NCBI RefSeq assembly: GCF_050433445.1
Contig: NZ_JBNPXF010000036.1
Coordinates: 1-17,605, forward strand
DNA: 17,605 nucleotides
Source of the DNA: Kroppenstedtia sanguinis
GTDB lineage: Bacteria > Bacillota > Bacilli > Thermoactinomycetales > DSM-45169
Direction: 5' to 3'
This document shows positions 7,576 to 14,547 of the stretch, in pieces. The notes beneath the pieces were generated by a model. That model saw only the letters and a program-made list of their open reading frames with translations, was not told the DNA's origin and made no database searches. Numbering within the stretch: position 1 is the stretch's first letter; each line of letters opens with the position of its first letter. The translations under genes were made by a program, and so were the position numbers.

Positions 7576-7600
7576 CCGGGTAGAGAGAGGAGACAGAGGG

Positions 7601-9859
7601 ATGAATGCCAAGATGTGGATCGAGCAGTGCAAAAACCGGGTGGACATTCGGGACCGGGTGACGCGGTGGGAGACGATACCGGCCCAACCGGCACAGGTTG
7701 CCGATTTTCCCCAAGAATTGCATTCGGATCTGAAGGAGGTGTTGCAGCAACGGGGGATTGAGCGTCTGTATACACACCAGGCAGCGGCAGTGGAAGCCAG
7801 TCTGGAGGGAAAGCATGTGGTGATCGTCACCCCGACCGCCTCGGGGAAGACACTCTGCTACAATCTACCCGTTCTGCACCGGATCCTGGAAGAACCGGAA
7901 GCCCGGGCTTTGTATATCTTTCCGACGAAAGCCCTTGCCTATGATCAGTTAAAAGAGTTAAACGCGATGATAGAGGCATTGGATCGGGGAATCAAAGGAT
8001 ATACCTATGACGGGGACACCCCTCCTGCTGCCCGGCAAATGATTCGCCGGGCGGGCCATCTGGTGGTGACCAATCCTGATATGTTGCACCAAGCGGTTCT
8101 GCCTCATCATACCAAGTGGGTGAAGTTGTTTGAAAACCTTCGCTACATTGTTATTGACGAACTTCATGCATATCGGGGAGTATTTGGTAGCCACTTTGCC
8201 AATGTACTTCGTCGGTTGAAACGGATCTGCCGCCATTACGGTTCGGATCCGCAGTTTATCCTGTCCTCAGCTACGATCGCCAATCCTGTAGAATTTGCAG
8301 AAAAATTGGTGGGAGTTCCTGTCCATTTAGTCGATCAAAACGGAGCCCCCAGCGACGAGAAGCATTTTGTCTTTTTCAATCCGCCGGTGGTCAACTCCGC
8401 CCTCGGAATTCGGCGCAGCAGTGTATTAGAAGCGAAAACCTTGGCGGAGGAATTGATCCGAAACGATGTGCAGACGATTGTGTTCGCCCGTTCCCGGGTG
8501 CGTGTGGAGGTGCTTCTCACCTATCTGCAAAAAAGGTTGCCGGATCAGGTGCGAGGCTATCGCGGTGGATATCTCCCCACCCAGCGACGGCAGATTGAAG
8601 AAGGTCTGCGCAAGGGGGAGATCCGTGGGGTGGTCAGTACCAATGCGTTGGAACTGGGGATCGATATCGGAGAACTGGAAGCGTGTGTCATCTGCGGATA
8701 TCCGGGGACCGTCGCCAGTACCTGGCAACAGGCGGGACGTGCGGGGCGTCGGCAGGGAGCCTCTATTACTTTTCTGGTAGCTTCTAGCAATCCTCTGGAC
8801 CAGTATATGATCGAACATCCGGAGTATTTTTTGCAACGGACGCCGGAACATGCGCTCATCCAGCCGGACAACCTGGTGATTCTGGTGAATCACATCAAAT
8901 GCGCCGCCTATGAACTTCCCTTTGTCGAGGGGGAAGAGTTTGGTGTGGCCACTACAGAAGAAGTGCTGGATTTCCTGGTGGAGGAACGAATTCTGCACCG
9001 GTCAGGGGGGCGTTGGTATTGGATGGATCAATCCTTTCCTGCCAAAGAGATCAGTCTGCGTTCCGCCGCTCAGGAGAATTTCGTCATCATCGATATTAGC
9101 GAGACACAGCACCGCGTTCTGGGGGAGGTAGATCGGTTTAGCGCTCCGACGTTGATTCACGAAGAGGCGATTTATCTTCATGAGGGCGTTCAGTATCAGG
9201 TAGAAAAACTGGACTATGAAGAGAAAAAGGCCTTCGTACGAAAGGTGGATGTAGATTATTACACCGATGCCAATCTGGCGGTTCAGCTCCGGGTGTTGGA
9301 AGTAGAGCGAACAGAGAGCGATGGGCCCAATCGGGAAAAGGCGATGGGGGAAGTGACGGTAAATGCGCTGGCGACTCTGTTTAAAAAGATCAAGTTCGGC
9401 ACCCATGAAAATATCGGCAGTGGTCCGATCCAGCTTCCGGAGGAGGAGATGCACACCACTGCTTATTGGCTGACGGCGGGGGAAGAGATCGCCTCCCGGT
9501 TGGGTCGGGAAGATCTGCAATCCGGATTGGTGGGACTGAGCCATGTTCTCTCCCATTTGGCCCCTCTGTACCTGATGTGTGATCCGCGGGATTTGGGTGT
9601 GGTTACTCAGATCAAAGCGATTCATTCCGGAAAACCAACGATTTTTCTGTATGATAAATATCCCGGAGGCGTGGGGCTCAGTGAGAAACTTTTTGAACTG
9701 CACCGGGAGTTGCTCTATATCTCCCGGGAACATATCCGTCGCTGTCCCTGTGAAGAAGGGTGCCCATCCTGTACGGGACCCGCAGTAGAGACCGGAAGCC
9801 AGGGAAAAAGCTTGACTTTGACTTTGTTGGATTCCCTGCTGGAGGAGCAGGAGCTGTGA
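7601..9859 (+). CDS. mrfA: DEAD/DEAH-box DNA helicase MrfA (YprA-like)
   Basis: 752 residues from this start, close to the length of B. subtilis MrfA/YprA, with strong similarity throughout. The order is: N-terminal helicase domain with Walker A TPTASGKT (Lys83), Walker B DELH (186-189) and an SSATIANP motif near residue 222; second RecA domain with VVSTNALELGIDIG and QQAGRAGRR; then a C-terminal DUF1998-type region with four cysteines (715, 717, 721, 724), a likely zinc site. In B. subtilis MrfA works with the exonuclease MrfB to repair mitomycin C-type lesions outside nucleotide excision repair. The ATG at 7601 is chosen for GGAG 8 bases upstream; an upstream TTG in frame at 7547 overlaps the promoter. 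mrfB follows after 81 bases. Confidence 0.95.
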   Translation: MNAKMWIEQCKNRVDIRDRVTRWETIPAQPAQVADFPQELHSDLKEVLQQRGIERLYTHQAAAVEASLEGKHVVIVTPTASGKTLCYNLPVLHRILEEPEARALYIFPTKALAYDQLKELNAMIEALDRGIKGYTYDGDTPPAARQMIRRAGHLVVTNPDMLHQAVLPHHTKWVKLFENLRYIVIDELHAYRGVFGSHFANVLRRLKRICRHYGSDPQFILSSATIANPVEFAEKLVGVPVHLVDQNGAPSDEKHFVFFNPPVVNSALGIRRSSVLEAKTLAEELIRNDVQTIVFARSRVRVEVLLTYLQKRLPDQVRGYRGGYLPTQRRQIEEGLRKGEIRGVVSTNALELGIDIGELEACVICGYPGTVASTWQQAGRAGRRQGASITFLVASSNPLDQYMIEHPEYFLQRTPEHALIQPDNLVILVNHIKCAAYELPFVEGEEFGVATTEEVLDFLVEERILHRSGGRWYWMDQSFPAKEISLRSAAQENFVIIDISETQHRVLGEVDRFSAPTLIHEEAIYLHEGVQYQVEKLDYEEKKAFVRKVDVDYYTDANLAVQLRVLEVERTESDGPNREKAMGEVTVNALATLFKKIKFGTHENIGSGPIQLPEEEMHTTAYWLTAGEEIASRLGREDLQSGLVGLSHVLSHLAPLYLMCDPRDLGVVTQIKAIHSGKPTIFLYDKYPGGVGLSEKLFELHRELLYISREHIRRCPCEEGCPSCTGPAVETGSQGKSLTLTLLDSLLEEQEL

Positions 9860-9940
9860 AATCATTCCAGACATCGCTTTTTCCCTCGATGGAAGATACA
9901 ATGGGAGCATCAGATCCAATGGAAACCGGGAGTGATGGGG

Positions 9941-11164
9941 ATGTCCCTGCGTGATCGGTTGCGGATGCACTTTAAAGATCAAAAGAAACCGGCCCCGGTG
10001 CCGGCATCTCCCGCCGGTGATGGGAAGGCTCCCTTTTCCGGTTTCCTCCGTCGGGAGCAGGAGAAGGGTGTCTATCTGCACCGGCAAAAGGTTTATCCCT
10101 TAGAGAAGCGGGCGGGGATCTATTCTCTGGGAGAGCTGTCGGGGAGCCAGATGGGTGCTTCTCCATTATGGCCAGAAGGAGTCGGAGAGAGAGCAGTGGA
10201 AGACCTGCTCTTTTTTGATACTGAAACGACGGGGCTGGGGACAGGTGCCGGCAACCTGATTTTTTTGTACGGAATCGGGTATTATCGGCAGGATTCTTTT
10301 ATTGTGGAGCACTTTTTTTTACCCCAGGTGGAGGGAGAATCGGCGTTGCTGGAAGATTTTCTGGAGCGGCTCTCCTCTTTTTCCGTGGTGGTGACTTATA
10401 ACGGAAAGGCCTTTGACTGGAATCAGTTAAGAACACGGGCTACTGTTCACCACATTCCCTGGATCGAGGACAAGATACACTGTGATCTTTTATATCCCAG
10501 CCGTCGGCTTTGGAGAGAACAACTTCCCTCCTGTCGGTTACAGGAAGTGGAATCGTCCCGACTGGGTGTGAAACGTTTGGATGATGTTCCAGGGCATTTG
10601 GCTCCGGTGCTTTATTTCGATTATTTGAAGGGAGGCGATCCTGCTGGAATGGAAGGGGTGTTCCGTCATAACGAACAGGATGTCCTTTCCCTCGTCTCTT
10701 TGTGGATCCATCTCAATTACCTGAGTACCGGAAAGATCCAGCCCACTCACCCCGCCGAATGGCTCGCCCTGGGGAACTGGTGGCGGGAACGGGATTCAAA
10801 AGGAGCTCTCGCCAGATATTCCGAGATCCATACCCGGCGGGAGGTCCCCCTCCGTTATAGAAGGGAAGCTTTCCGCGGCGCCTCCTCGTTACTGAAGCAG
10901 CAGGGGGAATGGGAAGCTGCCCAGGGCCTATGGAGGACGTGGATGGAAGAAGACCGTCTCAACCCGGAGCCTTGTGTAGAATTATCCAAGCACTTTGAAC
11001 ATCGGACACGGGAGATGAAGCGGGCGTATCAAATGGCATTGGAAGCGAAGGCACGTTTGTCGAAACGGACACGGATGGGACCAGGGGGCCACGGGCGAGA
11101 GTGGGATGACTTGAACCACCGTCTCCAGCGGTTGGAGAAAAAGGGAAGTAGCTGCCTGTTTTAA
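9941..11164 (+). CDS. mrfB: MrfB-like 3'-5' exonuclease (YprB, RNase H-like fold)
   Basis: 407 residues. An N-terminal basic, proline-rich linker (about 1-85) leads into a DnaQ-like exonuclease domain. The metal-binding residues of the DEDDh type are visible: Asp93 and Glu95 in FFDTETTGLG, Asp159 in YNGKAFDW, and His243/Asp247 in HNEQD. The C-terminal part (about 270-400) is helical and could form TPR-like repeats. It is the expected partner of MrfA: in B. subtilis the nuclease processes DNA at mitomycin lesions. I prefer the ATG at 9941, with GGGAG 8 bases upstream; ATG 9935 and GTG 9932 are alternatives. It has no promoter of its own that I can see, and no clear terminator follows. Confidence 0.92.
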   Translation: MSLRDRLRMHFKDQKKPAPVPASPAGDGKAPFSGFLRREQEKGVYLHRQKVYPLEKRAGIYSLGELSGSQMGASPLWPEGVGERAVEDLLFFDTETTGLGTGAGNLIFLYGIGYYRQDSFIVEHFFLPQVEGESALLEDFLERLSSFSVVVTYNGKAFDWNQLRTRATVHHIPWIEDKIHCDLLYPSRRLWREQLPSCRLQEVESSRLGVKRLDDVPGHLAPVLYFDYLKGGDPAGMEGVFRHNEQDVLSLVSLWIHLNYLSTGKIQPTHPAEWLALGNWWRERDSKGALARYSEIHTRREVPLRYRREAFRGASSLLKQQGEWEAAQGLWRTWMEEDRLNPEPCVELSKHFEHRTREMKRAYQMALEAKARLSKRTRMGPGGHGREWDDLNHRLQRLEKKGSSCLF

Positions 11165-11251
11165 ATATCCCATGGCTGGGTGTGCCTGCTTTTTTGGTTG
11201 ATCATCGGGGATCATTGAACAAACATCCAGAAGCTCTGGGGGGAGAATGGG

Positions 11252-13162
11252 ATGGCTCATTCAACTTACGAAATCGTCGAAACAAGTGACATGATACCCT
11301 TTGACGTATCCCTTCACTATGTGAATTATGTTCCGAGGCACTGGCATCACAGCATTGAAATCATTTTCGTTCTGCGGGGAAAGCTGGAAGTTACAGTGGA
11401 TCATGAGACACATCCCCTCACCGAAGGGGATGTTTTATTAATTAATCAAAATCATGTTCATGAGGTTATCGGACTGAGCAGCAATATCATTGCAACTTAT
11501 CTGATTCCCATGTCCTATCTCAAGAAAAGGATCCACGGGATTGAGACTTTTGAATTTGATTGTCATATGAGCAGTGTAGACGCAGGAAAAAGATCCTCGC
11601 TAGATAAAATCCGTCAATTACTGGCGAAAATCGTTCAATTAAAACAGCAAAAAGGTGAAGCCTTCGAACTGGAGATGCAAGCAAGGCTGTTGGATGTATT
11701 TGCGATCCTGATGAAACAATTTAAGACGATGCCCACAGGTACTTCAGTCAATGAAAAGCATATGGAACGAATGCTACGAATCATTTCATTTATTGATGAA
11801 CATTATCGCGAATCGATGACTCTGCAAAGGATTTCCGAACAAGAATATCTCTCGGTTCCTTATTTGTCTAAGTTTTTCCGGGAACATATCGGAGAAAATT
11901 TCCGCAAGTATTTAACCAGTATCCGGTTGAAAAATGCAGTGGAAGATTTATTGAGTCATCCAACCCAACCGATTGTGGAGGTGGCGATGGCCCATGGATT
12001 TCCTAATGCAAAGTCTTTTTATTCCGCATTTAAAAGCAGATATCATATGACGCCTCACACATACAGGGAACATTACCGCCGGGGGAGTAACGATTGCAAG
12101 GAGGGAAATTCCTTGGCCAATTATTTGAGTTTCAATCCCTCCAATGCACTGGGAATCCTGCATCAATATTTGCGGTCAGATGGCTCCTTTCCAGTGGAGG
12201 AAGTGTATTCTTTTGAAACCAAGAGACATCAGGTGGATCTGGATGATGCCCATGGCACTCCGATTCGACATACATGGAAAAACCTGATGACGATTGGAAA
12301 AGCGAAAGAAGGGCTCTATGCTGATGTTCAGGAGCAATTAAGATATGTCCAAGAGAAAATCTCTTTTCGCTATTTGCGTTTTCACGGAATATTTGACGAT
12401 GACATGATGGTCTATGGTGAAGATCCCGCAGGGAATCCGCAATTCAACTTTAGGTATGTGGATCAATGGTTTGATTTTTTGTTATCCATCGGTTTAAAAC
12501 CATTTGTCGAATTGGGATTTATGCCATCAGACCTTGCGTCTGACAAGAGCAAAACCGTATTTTACAATCCGAGTTATACGAGCCCGCCAAAATCTTTGGA
12601 CAAATGGTGTGAATGGGTGGATGGTTTCTTACGGCATTGCATCAATCGTTACGGGATCAAAGAAGTGGAGAATTGGAAGTTTGAGTTTTGGAACGAGCCA
12701 GAGGTATACGTATTCTGGTCTGGGACGGAGGCAGAGTACCGGGAATTTTACCGTTGTACTTACGAAACGATCAAAGGGATCTCAACCCGTCTGCAGGTGG
12801 GAGCATCCGCAGGGACGATTCCCCAACTCACTTCGGTGGCTTCTCGGGACGTATTTTTCAGCTTTTGTCGAAACCACCAATGTTTGCCGGATTTTATCCC
12901 GGTCCATTTCTATCCCCATGACCCTGGGGAGGCCCGAACCGAGCAGGAATGGATCGATCTTCTTCCGTTGCAGTTTGATCCGAATTTGATCAAGGAATTT
13001 ATTCCGATTTCATCAGATCCTGATTTTTTGAAAAGGATATTGGCTGAGGAAAAAGAAGGGCTGTCCGCTCAGAACCTCTCCCATTTGGATCTCTATCTGA
13101 CAGAATGGAACGCAACTGCATGTCATCGGGAATTGACAAATGATACGCTACAGGCGTGTTGA
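11252..13162 (+). CDS. AraC-family regulator fused to GH39 glycosidase domain, truncated by mobile element
   Basis: 636 residues as it now reads. The first about 150 residues form a cupin-type sensor (RHWHHSIEI, LTEGDVLLINQNHVHEV). Residues about 189-276 are the AraC double helix-turn-helix, ending in FPNAKSFYSAFKSRYHMTP. From about 300 a GH39 (beta-xylosidase type) TIM barrel follows: the acid/base Glu482 lies in FWNEPEV and the nucleophile Glu618 in LTEWNAT. The frame then enters a mobile element at 13151 and stops after four foreign bases-worth of codons (Gln-Ala-Cys). The original protein continued at 13469 for another 210 residues. GGAG 6 bases before the ATG supports the start. Both catalytic residues and the DNA-binding domain survive, so partial function is possible. 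It likely senses xylo-oligosaccharides and controls the GH3 gene downstream; this is inference. Confidence 0.85.
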   Translation: MAHSTYEIVETSDMIPFDVSLHYVNYVPRHWHHSIEIIFVLRGKLEVTVDHETHPLTEGDVLLINQNHVHEVIGLSSNIIATYLIPMSYLKKRIHGIETFEFDCHMSSVDAGKRSSLDKIRQLLAKIVQLKQQKGEAFELEMQARLLDVFAILMKQFKTMPTGTSVNEKHMERMLRIISFIDEHYRESMTLQRISEQEYLSVPYLSKFFREHIGENFRKYLTSIRLKNAVEDLLSHPTQPIVEVAMAHGFPNAKSFYSAFKSRYHMTPHTYREHYRRGSNDCKEGNSLANYLSFNPSNALGILHQYLRSDGSFPVEEVYSFETKRHQVDLDDAHGTPIRHTWKNLMTIGKAKEGLYADVQEQLRYVQEKISFRYLRFHGIFDDDMMVYGEDPAGNPQFNFRYVDQWFDFLLSIGLKPFVELGFMPSDLASDKSKTVFYNPSYTSPPKSLDKWCEWVDGFLRHCINRYGIKEVENWKFEFWNEPEVYVFWSGTEAEYREFYRCTYETIKGISTRLQVGASAGTIPQLTSVASRDVFFSFCRNHQCLPDFIPVHFYPHDPGEARTEQEWIDLLPLQFDPNLIKEFIPISSDPDFLKRILAEEKEGLSAQNLSHLDLYLTEWNATACHRELTNDTLQAC

Positions 13163-13459
13163 TTAGCCATATTTTGGGTGGGGAGATCGTGTTCTACCAC
13201 GCTCCGGTTGCCATCCAGCAAGGAAGTGAAAACTGGCCGCTCCAAATCTGACCATCGGGCAGGGGCAAAGCCTTACGGAAGCAACACAGGGAAGATGTTG
13301 CCCCTAAACGCCCTCCCTCCAGATTCTCCGCTGGGTAGGATGGCTACCTTTATTCCAGGGCTTCAGCCCATCGAGATTGTAGTGCCTGTGGCGCAAAGGT
13401 CGCTTTGGCAGCACACGACTCCCTTCCGCCGCCCATTTTCTGGTTAATCAACAGCCCTG
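13151..13459 (+). mobile_element. Short non-autonomous transposable element, copy 2 (309 bp), interrupting the AraC-GH39 gene
   Basis: The ends read CAGGCGTGTTGATTAGCCA and, on the other strand, CAGGGCTGTTGATTAACCA, an imperfect terminal inverted repeat of about 31 bp. A perfect 9-bp duplication GATACGCTA flanks it (13142-13150 and 13460-13468). No transposase is encoded. The interior differs from copies 1 and 3, but 13374-13459 is clearly related, on the opposite strand, to 17374-17470. Within it is one copy of the GCCACAGGCACTACAATCT motif that is tandemly repeated at the end of the window. A small hairpin GCAACA/TGTTGC is also present (about 13281-13301). Confidence 0.88.
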
Positions 13460-13468
13460 GATACGCTA

Positions 13469-14101
13469 TATAAAGCGGCCTACATCGCCAAAAATCTTGT
13501 GGAGAATCTGGACAGTGTCAGTGGATTTGGATATTGGATGCTTAGTGACCAAGTGGAAGAGACGGCGGCTTCCCCGCAGTTATTTCACGGAGGGTTGGGA
13601 TTGATGGCCCCATATGGCATTCCCAAGGCCGGCTTGTTTGCATATGAATTGTTGGCGAAATTAGGGGACCGGTTGATCTGCAAAGGGGAAGGTTTTATAG
13701 TGACAGCAGGATGTCACGGCTATCAAGTTTTAACCTATAACTATTGTCATTTTGATGACCTGTATGCCTCTGGAGATACGTCTTTCATACACACCACCTG
13801 CCGTTACAATGCCTTTAAGGATAAGAAAACAGTGAAGAGGGAGATCCAATTCACAGGACTGTCTGAGGGAAAATATCGGATGGTCACCTATCGCATCGAC
13901 CGTCAGCATGGAAGCAGTTTTGATCGATGGGTGGAAATGGGGGCTCCTGAAGAATTATCGGCAGAGGATATTCACTATTTGAAAGTTAGTACCCGTCCCC
14001 AATTGCACACCAGGTATGTGGAAGTGGAAGGCCACTTGAACTATGTGTCCACATTGGAACCTCATGGGGTGGAACTTATGGAGTTGCAAAGGGTTTATTG
14101 A
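13469..14101 (+). pseudogene. Severed C-terminal part of the AraC-GH39 gene
   Basis: Reading on from the right-hand target duplication in the original frame gives 210 residues beginning Tyr-Lys-Ala-Ala-Tyr-Ile-Ala-Lys, with no stop until 14099-14101. It contains the last barrel strand of GH39 (SVSGFGYWMLSDQVEE, GGLGLMAPYGIPKAG) and the C-terminal beta-sandwich usual for GH39 enzymes. Joined to 11252-13150 it completes an 843-residue protein with no frameshift, so the element insertion is the only visible lesion. A GTG at 13499 could serve as a start, but no ribosome site precedes it. The fragment probably is not translated. Confidence 0.85.
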
Positions 14102-14131
14102 TAAGTGTGTCAATAAGTATATGGATGGGGC

Positions 14132-14332
14132 CAGGGCTGTGATGAACCCTCAAGTGGATGATGAGAACGAAACGACCCTTTCGCTCTTCCCCTTGCCCCA
14201 TCGTAAAATATGGTTTGAAGGGACGGGGATAGTGGGACGGATCCGATCTCTTGCAAAGAGCGCAAAGGCTCTTCACCGTCCCACCATCCCGACCTTAGTT
14301 CCTACCTAAAATATGGCGCATCAACACGCCTG
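14132..14332 (-). mobile_element. Short non-autonomous transposable element, copy 3 (201 bp, hairpin type, inverted)
   Basis: On the minus strand it begins CAGGCGTGTTGATGCGCCA and ends, read on plus, CAGGGCTGTGATGAACC. Its interior follows copy 1 almost base for base, including the GTGGGACGG/CCGTCCCAC hairpin (14226-14290), whose arms here pair over 15 positions with one G-U. The flanks GGATGGGGC (14123-14131) and GGATGGGGT (14333-14341) are a 9-bp target duplication with one difference. It lies 30 bases behind the stop of the broken AraC-GH39 gene. Confidence 0.82.
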
Positions 14333-14415
14333 GGATGGGGTCAATTTTGGGTGTGTCTATTCTTAAGCTGTGACGGATGCAAAAGAGATTAAAAATGAAC
14401 ATAGATCTGCACAAG

Positions 14416-14450
14416 AAGTGACCTGTCTGTAAAAAGGTCGCTTTCTTTAT
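14416..14450 (+). terminator. Hairpin with short T tract upstream of the GH3 gene
   Basis: AAGTGACCT pairs with AGGTCGCTT (one G-U) around a 10-base loop, followed by TTTCTTTAT counted from the end of the stem. It could terminate the AraC-GH39 transcript; as an inverted repeat it could instead be an operator. The evidence does not decide. Confidence 0.4.
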
Positions 14451-14458
14451 CATTGAAT

Positions 14459-14472
14459 TGTAATCGTTTTCA
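14459..14472 (+). promoter_or_regulatory. CcpA catabolite-response element (cre)
   Basis: TGTAATCGTTTTCA fits the Bacillus cre consensus TGWAANCGNTNWCA at every position. It lies 75 bases upstream of the GH3 start codon, so the glycosidase is predicted to be repressed when preferred sugars are present. A matching -10/-35 pair could not be fixed with confidence. Confidence 0.75.
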
Positions 14473-14547
14473 GTCGAGTGGAGAAGAATTAAATCGACCG
14501 GGAGACCGCAAAGGAAATCACAATTCATAATTAGGAGGTTGTAAACC

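Noticed and set aside
9002..10087. Long minus-strand open frame of 361 codons opposite mrfA and mrfB
   Set aside because: It is antisense to two strongly conserved genes, spans their junction, and its sequence shows no domain pattern.
11201..11225. Repeated TGATCAT/GATCATTGA sequence before the AraC-GH39 gene as an operator
   Set aside because: The repeat is short, its arms are not clearly inverted or regularly spaced, and no second copy occurs near the GH3 gene to support it.
13178..13447. Plus-strand 89-codon open frame inside element copy 2
   Set aside because: It lies wholly within the element, has no ribosome site or recognisable domain, and is not shared with the other copies.
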